A stretch of 64,000 nucleotides of DNA from Leptospira neocaledonica (lineage in GTDB: Bacteria > Spirochaetota > Leptospiria > Leptospirales > Leptospiraceae): NCBI RefSeq assembly GCF_002812205.1, contig NZ_NPEA01000010.1, positions 87,552 to 151,551 on the forward strand, read 5' to 3'. The translations under genes and the position numbers were made by a program. Numbering within the stretch: the stretch's first letter is position 1; every line of letters begins with the position of its first letter. Shown in pieces: positions 18,666 through 27,852 of the stretch. The notes under the pieces were generated by a model. It made no database searches, had not been told where the DNA came from, and worked only from the letters and a program-made list of their open reading frames with translations.

Positions 18666-19892
18666 TTAGGTTCGAGCTTTTTGCCGGAATTTTCTTTTTA
18701 ATTTCAAAAACCAGCTCTGCCTTTTAGAGGTTCCATGCTCCCGTAAGAAGGTTTCGACCTTGGGAAATACATCGTCTTCCGCCTTCTCCGCAAGGATCAA
18801 ACAGCCATGTCCGTAATCATCACTGGCTCCTTCTTCCTTAGAGATCACATGAAATTTTTTGATCTTAGTTCCTGCTCTTTCATATACAAACCGAACCGTG
18901 TCAGGAGTTGCGATCGCGTCATTTGCTCCTGCAATAAATAGGCTAGGAACAGTGATTTCCTTTTGCAGATCTATATAATTATAAAACCCGTTTAAAGAAC
19001 TCATCTTCTTTGTTTCAATCCAAGACATGAATTGTTCTATCAGTCCTTCGCTGATATTTTCGATCGCATTTTTCATTACCTTTTTGACGATCCTTGGCCG
19101 GGTCGCTTTCGGATTATAAAGTATCTGGTCTATAGGAGTGTAGATTTCTCCAGCGAGAGGTGCGAGCATAGAAGCACCGAATTTAAGATCCAAAACTTTT
19201 CGAGCACGAGGGAATCTGGAAAGTAAGCCGATCAGGCTTAAACCAAGATGATTCAAATTTCCCGGGCCACCCAAAGAAACAAAACTCGCGATCTTTTCTT
19301 TTTCGGATTTGGATGTGATCCCTAAATAAGAATAGAAGATCATGGCGCCCATTGAATGCCCCACCCAATTCACACGTTTACTCTCCGTCAGAGAAAGTAC
19401 TTTTGAAATAATAGCGGGAACATCATATTTTACTAAATCATCAAAAGTGAAATCCTCATATCCTCCCCTACTCTCATGGTACGAACTCCCAGCACCTCTA
19501 AGAGAAACTGCAAATACTTCGTATCCTCTTAACTTTAAATAGTATGGAAGAGAATGTCTTTTGTCCAAATCGATCACATACTTGTTCGTAGCGATCCCGT
19601 GCACCACGATAACGGGGGCAAGTTCCGGATTCGGGATAGGAGGAATATGCCTATGTAACGCGATATTCCATCCGTCTTTAGTTTTTGCAAAATGAAGTTC
19701 ATCCGCAATATCTTCCTGACCATAAAGACGGGAAAACCAGTCCAATAAAACAGGATATAAAACCAGGACAGCTATCAGAAATAGGGAAAAGACAATCGCG
19801 AGAGATGATGCGAAGACCGCAAAGAATATGATCGCGAAAAACGTAGTGATCAGATAAAAAGGGCCTCTTCTGTTTTTCAGGATTGCGATCAC
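18666..19892 (-). CDS. Membrane-anchored alpha/beta hydrolase
   Basis: A 408-residue protein with two hydrophobic segments at the N-terminus (about 12-30 and 32-52), which likely anchor it in the membrane, followed by an alpha/beta-hydrolase fold. The oxyanion-type motif VVHGIATNKY, nucleophile elbow VGHSMGAM (serine), the acid loop FIAGANDAIA (aspartate) and a late YGHGCLIL (histidine) form a full catalytic triad. The substrate is not identifiable; lipase/esterase action on lipids is plausible. The C-terminus is strongly basic (KLKRKFRQKART). Confidence 0.85.
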   Translation of the reverse strand: MIAILKNRRGPFYLITTFFAIIFFAVFASSLAIVFSLFLIAVLVLYPVLLDWFSRLYGQEDIADELHFAKTKDGWNIALHRHIPPIPNPELAPVIVVHGIATNKYVIDLDKRHSLPYYLKLRGYEVFAVSLRGAGSSYHESRGGYEDFTFDDLVKYDVPAIISKVLSLTESKRVNWVGHSMGAMIFYSYLGITSKSEKEKIASFVSLGGPGNLNHLGLSLIGLLSRFPRARKVLDLKFGASMLAPLAGEIYTPIDQILYNPKATRPRIVKKVMKNAIENISEGLIEQFMSWIETKKMSSLNGFYNYIDLQKEITVPSLFIAGANDAIATPDTVRFVYERAGTKIKKFHVISKEEGASDDYGHGCLILAEKAEDDVFPKVETFLREHGTSKRQSWFLKLKRKFRQKART

Positions 19893-19991
19893 AACAGGAG
19901 AGGATCGTTTAAGACAACACGAATGTCAAGTAATCCCAAACATGCTTGCCTGGATTTTTAACCGGATAAGGATGGCGAAATAGTTTTTAAG

Positions 19992-20429
19992 ATGGATAAG
20001 AAGTTAGATTACAGACTTTATCGTTCCCCCTCCGGCTGGTATAGCATGGTGATCCCAGGCCATTGGCAGAATATCGTGATCGAAGGTATTCCCGCTTTTT
20101 TCGAGGAGAATGGTGCAGGCGCCATGCAAGTCTACGCTTTCGAAAATAAAGAAGGTGGATTCGATCCGGAGCAGGAATTAGAAAGATATCTTGCGACTCA
20201 TAAAATAGAATACGTGAGAGAGATGGCCGCTTTTTTCGAAAACAACGAAGGCTCCAAGATTATTGCCTGCGAATTTTTAAAGGAAGACGGAAGGCATTGG
20301 ATGGTCTACCTGGTCTCCGCTAAAAAAAGAATGATCCTAATCACTTATAATGGGGACGAGGAGCCTTCCGAAGAATTGGCGGAACAATTGACCACCATAG
20401 TCAGCTCCATTCGTATCCAAGAATCTTAG
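19992..20429 (+). CDS. Small conserved protein, possibly DUF3805-like
   Basis: A 145-residue soluble protein with no signal peptide or membrane span. Its pattern ([21 protein letters not shown] at the start, alternating beta strands, and a C-terminal helix [16 protein letters not shown]) resembles small PsbP/Mog1-like folds such as those called DUF3805, but I am not sure of the family. It is a lone plus-strand gene whose stop overlaps the convergent FGGY kinase stop by 4 nt. No function is proposed. Confidence 0.7.
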   Translation: MDKKLDYRLYRSPSGWYSMVIPGHWQNIVIEGIPAFFEENGAGAMQVYAFENKEGGFDPEQELERYLATHKIEYVREMAAFFENNEGSKIIACEFLKEDGRHWMVYLVSAKKRMILITYNGDEEPSEELAEQLTTIVSSIRIQES

Positions 20430-21973
20430 TCTATTTTCAAAGTGGATTGAACTGCTCTATGCCAACGTTCCAATTTTAGTTCTCTGAACTTAGGATCCAT
20501 CTTAGGTTTGAAAATTTTATAACCTCTTTCTAACTTTCTCAATTCTTCCAAACTTTTCCAATAACCGGAACCAAGCCCTGCAAGATATGCAGCACCCGTA
20601 GCAGTCATATCCGGTTCTGGTGCTCGTTTCACTTCCACATTGCAAAAATCCGCAAGACATTGCAAAAGAATGTCCGACTGAGAAACTCCTCCGTCTACCA
20701 TAATGGAGCTCACAGGAACGTTCGTGTCTTTCTTGATCCCTTCTAATATATCAAATAAAGATAATGCAATTCCTTCGAGTACGGCCCTTGCTACATGCCT
20801 TCTATGAGTTGCCAAAGAAAGCCCGAAAACGGAGGCCTTTGCATTTGGATTAAAATGTGGGTATCTCATCCCGGAAGCAGTCGGAACAAAGATCACTCCT
20901 TCTGTGTCGTTGGTTTGAGAAGCAAGTTCGTTCAAAACTTTTGGAGTATCGGAAAGCCCGATTCCTTTTCCAAGCCAGTCGATCAAAGTTCCTACAGTAC
21001 CTGTAAAACCTTCTAACATGTAAGTCGGTTTTCCGCCGAGTCTCCAAGCAACCAGAGGAAACAAACCTCTTTTGGAAATTTTAGGCTTATCCCCCATATT
21101 CATGTCTACGAATGCGCCTGAACCTTGGGAAATTTTTACTCCACCCTTTTCGAAACATGCATGCCCGAATAAAGCAGCCATCTGATCGCCTACCACCGCT
21201 CTGATCGGAATTCCAGCACCGAATAGAGAAGGATCCGTAACTCCGAAATCGGCAGCCGTATCTTTTACGTTTGGAAAAATTTTCATTGGGATATTGAAGA
21301 TACCGCAAAGAGGAGCATTCCATTCTAACTGAAAAGGATTGAACATGCCGGTTACTGTTGCGTTAGAAGGATCGCTAATATGTTCTTTTCCTTTAGTGAG
21401 TTTATATACGAACCAAGTATCTAATGTGCCAAAAAGTATCTCGCCCTTCTTCGCTCTTTTTCTAAGTTCAGGATTTTTATCGAATACCCACTTCAAACGA
21501 ACGGAAGCATGATCCGTTGTGAACTTGAGCATATAGGTTGCAATCAACATAGGATTGCCTGTGATCGTTCCTAAAATTCTGGAAACGAATTGGATGACTT
21601 TCCAGATTTTATTGGAATTCATCTCCGAAGAAGTTTTGCCTGCCCTTACATCCGCCCAACTAATCAGTTTTGTTAAGGGTTTACCGCTGGATTTATCCCA
21701 AAGAAGAAAAGATCCTCTTTGGTTGCAGATTCCGATTGAATCCACATTAACAGCTTGGAACTTTTTATTTTTAAAAGTTTTTTTGAGAATGGAAACAAGT
21801 GCCTGCCAAAGTTTTTCGGGGTCATGTTCCAAGGCACCAGGCTCGCTCACAATTGGAGGAGTTTTTTCGTACTGTCTTGATACAATTCTGCCCTTCTTAT
21901 CGAATAAGATTGCTCGGATCCCACTTCCTCCGCTATCGACAGAAAGAATATATTTTTCTTTTAAGGCAGCCAT
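20426..21973 (-). CDS. FGGY-family carbohydrate kinase (glycerol kinase-like)
   Basis: ATP-dependent sugar/polyol kinase of 515 residues. The start [16 protein letters not shown] is the FGGY phosphate-1 motif in variant form; later [27 protein letters not shown] resembles the glycerol-kinase version, and [13 protein letters not shown] plus [15 protein letters not shown] are the C-terminal signatures. I take the ATG at 21973, preceded by GGAG, because the longer reading frame to a TTG at 22042 begins inside the terminator of the upstream gene. Glycerol kinase is the nearest match, but with no glp genes beside it other polyols cannot be excluded. Confidence 0.85.
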   Translation of the reverse strand: MAALKEKYILSVDSGGSGIRAILFDKKGRIVSRQYEKTPPIVSEPGALEHDPEKLWQALVSILKKTFKNKKFQAVNVDSIGICNQRGSFLLWDKSSGKPLTKLISWADVRAGKTSSEMNSNKIWKVIQFVSRILGTITGNPMLIATYMLKFTTDHASVRLKWVFDKNPELRKRAKKGEILFGTLDTWFVYKLTKGKEHISDPSNATVTGMFNPFQLEWNAPLCGIFNIPMKIFPNVKDTAADFGVTDPSLFGAGIPIRAVVGDQMAALFGHACFEKGGVKISQGSGAFVDMNMGDKPKISKRGLFPLVAWRLGGKPTYMLEGFTGTVGTLIDWLGKGIGLSDTPKVLNELASQTNDTEGVIFVPTASGMRYPHFNPNAKASVFGLSLATHRRHVARAVLEGIALSLFDILEGIKKDTNVPVSSIMVDGGVSQSDILLQCLADFCNVEVKRAPEPDMTATGAAYLAGLGSGYWKSLEELRKLERGYKIFKPKMDPKFRELKLERWHRAVQSTLKID

Positions 21974-22027
21974 GGACTTCTCCAATTTTTTACTGAGGTA
22001 GAATCGTTTAGGATTCGGCTGCGTCAA

Positions 22028-22054
22028 TAAAAAAGCCGCCAAGAAGGCGGCCTT
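22028..22054 (-). terminator. Intrinsic terminator after the host-attachment-family gene
   Basis: GCCGCC / GGCGGC stem with a 5-nt loop, followed on the minus strand by six T residues. It ends the upstream gene (22079-22507) before the kinase gene begins. Confidence 0.88.
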
Positions 22055-22078
22055 AATAATTATCGACTCAAATGGATC

Positions 22079-22507
22079 TCAAGCTTCGCTTACAAGCACA
22101 CTCTTAAGATGGTTCATCAGATTGGATTCTCTTTCATGCACGATATCTTTAGGCATTTTATGATAGATCCTTTCCCTAGACTTTTCGTCCAGTTTACCAA
22201 GAATCATTCCCATAAAGCCCGGTTCGGAAACTAAAATAAAATTGGAGAAGGAATCCTTCTTCCTTTCCAAATTCATAAAATCGCTAAGTTTACCTGCAAA
22301 AGCCGCAGCCACTCTCTTTTTAGGTTCGTGAAAAAAATCAAAATCCGATCTGGAAGCCTGGCCTGCTCCCGTAACTAGATCCGAATTTCTGAGTCTTCCT
22401 TCGGGATTCTCCATTGTTTGCACCAGCTTCAAACCGTTAGTCGGTCCTTGGTATTCGAAAATTTTTGCCTCGCTTCGGTTTGCAACCACCACCCATTTTT
22501 TCTTCAT
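22079..22507 (-). CDS. Host attachment family protein
   Basis: A 142-residue soluble protein. The opening KKKWVVVANRSEAKIFE and the charged middle (GRLRNSDLVTGAGQASRSD, followed by KKRVAAAFAGKLSDFM) match the family annotated as 'protein required for attachment to host cells' (PF10116), named from an Agrobacterium study; a direct role in attachment is unproven for most members, and the fold resembles a release-factor-like domain. A strong AGGAGGG ribosome site sits 7 nt before the ATG. It is monocistronic, closed by its own terminator. Confidence 0.8.
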   Translation of the reverse strand: MKKKWVVVANRSEAKIFEYQGPTNGLKLVQTMENPEGRLRNSDLVTGAGQASRSDFDFFHEPKKRVAAAFAGKLSDFMNLERKKDSFSNFILVSEPGFMGMILGKLDEKSRERIYHKMPKDIVHERESNLMNHLKSVLVSEA

Positions 22508-22869
22508 ACTGTACCCTCCTATTTATGAAACTTTCCGTTACCGAAAGGTTCGGAATTCGGCGAAGGTAGTTTTAACCCAAGGAAGAGGACCTAGCAATTA
22601 CTTTTCCCAAAACCTTCTTCTTTCATGAAGATGAGCAGAAACAAATTTTGTTTAATAAGTCCGTAACGATCGTTTGAGTAAAGCACAGATCATCCTGAAA
22701 GCAAATGGATTAGAAAAACGAAATATACTTACTAATTTATAAAATAGAATTTCTCTAAATTCAAAAAAAACCGGACCATAAGTCAGTCCGCAGACAAATA
22801 TCAATTGATCTGACGGCCAGAATGGCTGGCTTTTCCGAAATTCTTTAGCGGACTTTTCCGTATTGCTTC

Positions 22870-22884
22870 TGAGAATTGTTCTCA
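22870..22884. promoter_or_regulatory. Fur-like dyad 1 of heme operon
   Basis: TGAGAATTGTTCTCA: 6-bp perfect arms, spacer of 3, and only one mismatch when viewed as a 7-1-7 box. It parallels the Fur consensus TGATAAT-N-ATTATCA with G in place of T at the fourth position. Iron-dependent repression is inferred from this and from the operon content. Confidence 0.5.
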
Positions 22885-22917
22885 TTCTTGGTTGACAGAT
22901 TCCAGAAGGTTTTGATT

Positions 22918-22934
22918 TTGAGTTTTAGACTCAA
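22918..22934. promoter_or_regulatory. Fur-like dyad 2 of heme operon
   Basis: TTGAGT-TTTAG-ACTCAA, perfect 6-bp arms, 34 nt downstream of dyad 1. It shares the TGAG/CTCA half-site core with the other two. Confidence 0.45.
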
Positions 22935-22970
22935 TTCAATGCTTAAATATAAAACCATGACTCCTACTAA

Positions 22971-22986
22971 TGAGAATTGAGTCTCA
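22971..22986. promoter_or_regulatory. Fur-like dyad 3 of heme operon
   Basis: TGAGAATTGAGTCTCA, with TGAGA/TCTCA arms, ends 12 nt before the first start codon of the operon, adjacent to the ribosome site. A protein bound here would block transcription or translation start. The substring ATTGAGTCTCA recurs at 55.17 kb. Confidence 0.5.
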
Positions 22987-22998
22987 ACAGGAGAGAAC

Positions 22999-23769
22999 AT
23001 GAAACGGAACACAACCAAGACGCTATTGACGATGATTCTAGGAATATCCTTCTTAATGAATTGCGACCAAGGCTCAAAAGAGTCGAACGCTGCACTTGTA
23101 CTCGGGGCTTTAAACGGCGCCTGCGTAGACGCAGCAGTTGCAGATGATGAGATCGCAGAAACTGCAATTACTGCAGGGATCAACACTTTCCAATTGATCT
23201 CCATCCCTACTGCGGGAGCAGCAAGACATATCAGGATAGAAGGAACATTGCTCCAAGCTGCAAGTGGCCACGGAACAATCTATCTAGCAACCGGATGGCA
23301 AGATGGCCGTAACGGCACAACGCTAAATTCCGCTGGTGGGGAGACTATGAATACTGTCGCAGGCGACGGCAAACTCGTAGTGAACATATACCAAGGCGGA
23401 CCCATGGTCTACGCAGGTTATTCCGCCATCACAGCATATGGAACGGATAATGGAACTGCAACTGTACCTCTCGGGGGAACAGGAACTAGCCTGTATTCTT
23501 CCTTCACAAGCACTGCAAGCGATGTCTGTTTCGATATCAGTGCCGACACCACTCCTAAACTTACCGTTTGGGGAAGCGGATACAAAGGTGCAAACTGTAA
23601 GAAGAGATGTACCCTTAACGAGTCTAACGCGATCATCAATAAAGCGGATTGGACTAACGGTGCAGGGATCGGTTCCACCGGTAATACTAGCACATATTAC
23701 AAAACCGGCAGTTCTGCTTCCGGTGTAACAGCGACTAAAGTAGTAACTTATAGCACTACTGCGCTTTAA
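22999..23769 (+). CDS. Lipoprotein heading the heme-uptake operon, unknown family
   Basis: A 256-residue exported protein. Signal MKRNTTKTLLTMILGISFLMNC gives a lipidated cysteine at residue 22. The mature part is rich in Gly, Thr, Ser and Ala with few charged residues (for example TVPLGGTGTSLYSSF), suggesting a beta-rich surface domain; four further cysteines (in CVDAA, VCFD and NCKKRC) could form disulfides. An AGGAG site precedes the ATG. As first gene of the heme operon it may bind heme or heme proteins at the surface, but I do not recognise the family and the role is an inference from position. Confidence 0.8.
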   Translation: MKRNTTKTLLTMILGISFLMNCDQGSKESNAALVLGALNGACVDAAVADDEIAETAITAGINTFQLISIPTAGAARHIRIEGTLLQAASGHGTIYLATGWQDGRNGTTLNSAGGETMNTVAGDGKLVVNIYQGGPMVYAGYSAITAYGTDNGTATVPLGGTGTSLYSSFTSTASDVCFDISADTTPKLTVWGSGYKGANCKKRCTLNESNAIINKADWTNGAGIGSTGNTSTYYKTGSSASGVTATKVVTYSTTAL

Positions 23770-23777
23770 GAATTTCA

Positions 23778-23798
23778 GGCGGTCGATTTAGGCCGCCT
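23778..23798 (+). terminator. Intercistronic hairpin between the two heme lipoproteins
   Basis: AGGCGG / CCGCCT stem with a 9-nt loop, 9 nt after the first lipoprotein stop, followed at a distance by ATTATTAATTTTT. It may partly terminate or stabilise the upstream message, so that the first lipoprotein is made in excess over the rest of the operon. Confidence 0.45.
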
Positions 23799-23836
23799 AC
23801 TGTCATTATTAATTTTTGAAGAAGGGGGATTAAATA

Positions 23837-24478
23837 ATGAAAACATTATATTCAATTTTCATTATTCTCATGGCGACATTAACTGTTTTCTGCGGGCCTA
23901 GCACCGGAGGAGACGACGGTCTTGCAATTTTAGCCGCATTAGAAGATGGCGGTGGAGGATGTATCAAGGTTGCAGGCGATACAACCACTACCCCAAATTC
24001 CCCGTCGGCAGGAATCAATACAACTAGAGTGAACGCAACTTCAAGCGGATGCTGGGTTTATTTAGATCTAAAAGCAGGTGGAATAGAGACCACCAATTCA
24101 GGCACCTGGGATCTAAAATTTAAAAGATTCATAATAGGTACAAATAGCGGAACAAGTGGTTCTGCAAATGGAGGTTCTTGTTTTAATGCAGGCGACACCA
24201 ATCTTGGCGATGTAACCGGTGGAGACTGTACTCTGTTAGTAGACAAACTCATGTCTCAAACCGGAGGAGGAGGATTCGGAACAGCCTCTGAAAACGCAAG
24301 TCCTGTTCTCTGGGATTGGTACGATTATAACGAGACCTCTCATGAACTCACCCCAAAAACAAGAGGGTATTTGATCCGAGGTTCCGATGGCACTTCTTTC
24401 TTCGGATTAGAGATGATCGATTATTATGACGATGCAAGTACAAGCGGATTTCCTAAATTTACTTGGAAGGAACTTTGA
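23837..24478 (+). CDS. HmuY-like heme-binding lipoprotein
   Basis: A 213-residue lipoprotein (signal ending LTVFC, cysteine about residue 14-15). The mature part contains WVYLDLKAGG, then GTWDLKFKRFIIGTNSGTSG, which is the characteristic core of the HmuY family (W-D-x-x-F-x-R...TN-G), surface lipoproteins that capture heme in Bacteroidetes and occur in spirochaetes. Its place directly before a TonB receptor and heme ABC genes supports this. A GGGGG ribosome site lies 8 nt upstream; its stop TGA overlaps the receptor ATG (TGATG). The heme ligands cannot be assigned from sequence alone. Confidence 0.75.
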   Translation: MKTLYSIFIILMATLTVFCGPSTGGDDGLAILAALEDGGGGCIKVAGDTTTTPNSPSAGINTTRVNATSSGCWVYLDLKAGGIETTNSGTWDLKFKRFIIGTNSGTSGSANGGSCFNAGDTNLGDVTGGDCTLLVDKLMSQTGGGGFGTASENASPVLWDWYDYNETSHELTPKTRGYLIRGSDGTSFFGLEMIDYYDDASTSGFPKFTWKEL

Positions 24479-26970
24479 TGGGGAAGATCAGACCATCTTC
24501 ACTTCCTAGGATACTTTATCTGATCTTATTTTCAGGGTTATGTTTTTTAGGAATCCCTATCTTCTCTCAAGGAGAAGTTCTTCCTGAAAAAAAGACGGAA
24601 GAAAAAAAAGAAGATCCGGATAAATCCAAACCGAATCCGGAAACTGGGAAAGATATTAGTAATGGGAACAACGATAGAGGTTCTATCATCACCGTTACAG
24701 GTACTCGTAGAAAAGGTTTTTTAAAAGATTCCACGATCACTACGGAAGTAATCACCAGAAAAGATATAGATGCTATGGGAGCGAGAGATATCTCCCAAAC
24801 TTTAGGTAACGTTCCAGGGATAGAAGTTCGTCCCGCTCAAGCAGGAGAAAGAGGGTCCACGGTTCGTTTACAGGGTCTTGCAGGTCAAAACGTTCTCATC
24901 TTAGTAGATGGACAAAGAACCACAGGACGTTTCAGCGGTTCTATAGACTTAACTAGATTTAAAGCGGAAGATATAGAAAGAATTGAAATCGTAAAGGGCG
25001 CGTCATCTGCTCTTTACGGTTCGGATGCAATTGCGGGTGTGATCAACATCATCACTAAAGAGCAAAAAGATCCATACTCGGCGAACTTTAGGACTTTTAT
25101 GGGAGGAGGAAACCCTCTCTATTATGGGACAGGAACTGAGTTCCGTAATTACGCATCCGTAGGAGTCCGCAAAGGAATTGTTTCCACTAACTTTACGGCG
25201 GGTTGGCATAGAGGAGACGGTTACGATCTAACTCCGGATGCAACTTTAGGTCCCAAAAACGGGAGAGTAGAAAGTCTTTCCCCTAGTTATTCTCCTTTTC
25301 CTACCGACACTCCCCTTTGGACCAAATTATATATTTATCGTAAAAAACTTCCTTATGAAGGTCCCTTAGAATCTACCTCAGGCAGTGCATTCGAAGATAT
25401 AAACGTTTCCAATAAGACAACCTTCGATATCTCAGAAACGTTCAAAATCGGTTTCCAATTCTATTATAGATATCTAAACCAAAGCGCAGTAGATGCAGTT
25501 CCTCCAAGAGGAGTATATGATAGAAGTAATAAGACCCATGACTTTATGGGCGCAGTCAACGCGGATTGGGAAATCACTAAAACATTAAACTTAAACGTAA
25601 ATACAAATTACGCCAGATTTTTCGATACCTATACATACGACCAAAGAAAGTCGGATGCACAAGATAAAAGAGAGAAGCTGGATAACGCAGTTACAGAATT
25701 AAGAACTCGTTTAGATCATAAGATATCGGACGGACATGTAATTTCTTACGGAGCGGAAACACTGATAGACCAATTTTCTTCCGCAAGAATTGCTCCGGAC
25801 TGTAAGAGAAATTTTCCTAATATTTGTGCAAGTGATATCCTTGGGGGAACGGATCCTTACCAAACCCAAAACGGATACGCCCAAAGACAAAGAAATGCTT
25901 TTTATGTGCAAGATGAATGGAGAGTATCCAGCGCTCCTAGAATCCAGATCGTTCCAGGAATCCGCTCCGACCACGACTCCATTTACGGAGGACAAGTCCT
26001 TCCAAAATTAGCGGTCCGCTATGATGTGACTGATAAATTCCGCTTCCGAGCAGCCAACGGATTAGGATATAGGGCTCCGAGTTTTCAGGATCTATATTAT
26101 AATTTTGTAAACCCGGGCGTAGGTTATAGAGTAGCGGGAAATCCCGATCTAAAGCCCGAACTTTCTCGTAGTTATAACTTGGGTGGAGAATGGGAGCCGA
26201 ATAAGGTATTTTGGTTCAGCTTTAACTTCTTCTATAATAATATCGATAACTTGATCGGATTTAGGACAAACCCGACTAGGGATGCATCCGGATTACAGAT
26301 CTTTAATACATCCAATTACCAAAAGGCTCTTACAAAAGGATTCGAATCCTCCGTAACTCTCAGGGTTCACCAGAATGTTTCTCTAGGTGGCGGTTATACG
26401 TATACTGATACAAGAGACGAATTGACCAATCTTCCTTTAGAAGGGAGAGGTTACCATCGATGGAATGCAAATATTCGTATAGATCATCAACCAAGCGGAT
26501 TTAGTTTTTCCTTATTCGCGGTCGTTTTCGGGAAACAACCTTATTACTGTCAAAAAAATCCGTTTTGGTGTGATCCTCAATTGCCCACGGAGTTCTCTGC
26601 ACTTACTGCTCAGCTTAGCACGCAGGCAACCAATACGATCAATGCATTGTTCGGAAGTATTCCCGGCGGAATCCAAGAATACTGTACGGAAAGAAATCTA
26701 TCTTACTGTACTACAGGACCAACTTACGGCGTAAGAATGGTGAATCCTCATACCAATTTGAATATTAGGATTTCTCAAAAGATACTTGGGACTTTCGAAA
26801 TATTCGCCGGCGTAGATAACCTTCTAGACACATTCGATCTTACTTATAATCCGCAAAAACCTAGATTCTATTATGTGGGGATAGATGGAAGGTTCAGCGC
26901 GGGTGCGGCTCCTGCAGATTATTCTGCGGCGCCGATACCTTCTTCTTCACCTGTACCGGGGGTCCGGTAA
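24478..26970 (+). CDS. TonB-dependent heme receptor (HmuR-type)
   Basis: Outer-membrane receptor of 830 residues importing heme with TonB energy. After a signal peptide (to about residue 30) and a charged Lys/Glu linker come a TonB-box-like ITVTGTRR, the plug domain (VLILVDGQRTTGR, ASSALYGSDAIAGVINI) and a 22-strand-type barrel. The heme-receptor pair YRAPS...NPDLKPE (FRAP/NPNL boxes) is present about residues 530-560. I choose ATG 24478, with AAGGA upstream, over a TTG 15 nt earlier. Odd: the barrel-ending RFYYVGIDGRF is followed by about 23 extra Pro/Ala/Ser-rich residues, so the normal C-terminal aromatic is not terminal. Confidence 0.9.
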   Translation: MGKIRPSSLPRILYLILFSGLCFLGIPIFSQGEVLPEKKTEEKKEDPDKSKPNPETGKDISNGNNDRGSIITVTGTRRKGFLKDSTITTEVITRKDIDAMGARDISQTLGNVPGIEVRPAQAGERGSTVRLQGLAGQNVLILVDGQRTTGRFSGSIDLTRFKAEDIERIEIVKGASSALYGSDAIAGVINIITKEQKDPYSANFRTFMGGGNPLYYGTGTEFRNYASVGVRKGIVSTNFTAGWHRGDGYDLTPDATLGPKNGRVESLSPSYSPFPTDTPLWTKLYIYRKKLPYEGPLESTSGSAFEDINVSNKTTFDISETFKIGFQFYYRYLNQSAVDAVPPRGVYDRSNKTHDFMGAVNADWEITKTLNLNVNTNYARFFDTYTYDQRKSDAQDKREKLDNAVTELRTRLDHKISDGHVISYGAETLIDQFSSARIAPDCKRNFPNICASDILGGTDPYQTQNGYAQRQRNAFYVQDEWRVSSAPRIQIVPGIRSDHDSIYGGQVLPKLAVRYDVTDKFRFRAANGLGYRAPSFQDLYYNFVNPGVGYRVAGNPDLKPELSRSYNLGGEWEPNKVFWFSFNFFYNNIDNLIGFRTNPTRDASGLQIFNTSNYQKALTKGFESSVTLRVHQNVSLGGGYTYTDTRDELTNLPLEGRGYHRWNANIRIDHQPSGFSFSLFAVVFGKQPYYCQKNPFWCDPQLPTEFSALTAQLSTQATNTINALFGSIPGGIQEYCTERNLSYCTTGPTYGVRMVNPHTNLNIRISQKILGTFEIFAGVDNLLDTFDLTYNPQKPRFYYVGIDGRFSAGAAPADYSAAPIPSSSPVPGVR

Positions 26971-26997
26971 AAACATTTTGAAATTCGGAGAACCGAC

Positions 26998-27852
26998 ATG
27001 AAAAAAATCATAATCTTGGCTTTGTTACTATGTTTACCTGCATCTATTTTTGCAGAGACAAAGGATCTTAGAATCGTAACATTAAATGGAACTGTTTCCG
27101 AGATCGTATTCGCATTAGGAAAAGGTAAATTGGTAGTAGGCAATGACACTTCTTCCCTTTATCCTCCGGAAGCATTAGCACTTCCTAAAGTAGGTTACCA
27201 AAGAGCGCTTTCCGCAGAAGGTATTCTTTCTTTAAAACCGAGCCTGGTTCTAGGATTAGAATATGCCGGTCCTCCCGAAGTGATAGAACAACTTAAATCT
27301 GCAGGCTTAAAAGTGATTATCTATCCTGGATTGCCTGGAGTAGAGCCTGCATTAAATAATATTCTTGCGATCGGAAAAGAGATCGGTGCGGAAAAAGAAG
27401 CCCAAAAGATCGTCCAAGATATCCGCAAAAAACATTCTAAAATTGCGGAGAAGGTCTCTAAATTAAAATCCAAACCAAAAGTACTATTCGTATATCATAG
27501 AGGAACAAGCCTTGCTCAGGTTTCCGGAACGGAAACACCTGCAGATGAAATGATCCGACTCGGCGGAGGAATCAACGCAGTGGACGGATTCAAAGGTTTT
27601 AAACCGATCACACCGGAAGCAGTGATTGCAGCTCAACCGGATATCATCTTAATTCCAAGCAGAGGATTAGAAAGCCTCGGCGGAAAAGACGGAGTATTTT
27701 CTCTTCCAGGTGTGAAAGACACTCCTGCAGGAAAAAAATCCAGAGTGGTTGCAATAGATGATCTAGTTCTTTTAGGTTTCGGCCCAAGGCTCGGTCAGGG
27801 CATCGAAGAATTATTCGAATCATTTCATCCTAAAACTTCTGAGAAAAAATGA
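26998..27852 (+). CDS. hmuT: Periplasmic heme-binding protein HmuT-like
   Basis: Class III periplasmic binding protein (284 residues) with signal peptide MKKIIILALLLCLPASIFA. The start LRIVTLNGTVSEIVFALG and GLEYAGPPEVIEQLKSAG and PDIILIPSRGLESLGG fit the HmuT/BtuF group of heme, siderophore and cobalamin binders. It delivers the ligand from the TonB receptor to the ABC permease. The choice of heme rests on the HmuY-like gene and HemS-like gene in the same operon. It is 27 nt after the receptor and overlaps the permease by 4 nt (ATGA). Confidence 0.88.
   Translation: MKKIIILALLLCLPASIFAETKDLRIVTLNGTVSEIVFALGKGKLVVGNDTSSLYPPEALALPKVGYQRALSAEGILSLKPSLVLGLEYAGPPEVIEQLKSAGLKVIIYPGLPGVEPALNNILAIGKEIGAEKEAQKIVQDIRKKHSKIAEKVSKLKSKPKVLFVYHRGTSLAQVSGTETPADEMIRLGGGINAVDGFKGFKPITPEAVIAAQPDIILIPSRGLESLGGKDGVFSLPGVKDTPAGKKSRVVAIDDLVLLGFGPRLGQGIEELFESFHPKTSEKK

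Larger units (their letters stand above)
22508..22998. other. 491-nt regulatory region upstream of the heme operon
   Basis: No convincing gene. The right third (22865-22990) holds three related inverted repeats described separately and must contain the heme-operon promoter; the left part serves as upstream region of the host-attachment gene. A short minus-strand reading frame here starts inside one of the dyads and has no support. Confidence 0.6.

Noticed and set aside
21974..22042. Longer N-terminus for the FGGY kinase from a TTG at 22042
   Set aside because: It starts within the terminator of the upstream gene and lacks a ribosome site; ATG 21973 has GGAG before it.
22652..22885. 77-codon minus-strand frame in the heme-operon upstream region
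   Set aside because: Its start codon is inside Fur-like dyad 1 and there is no ribosome site or recognisable sequence.
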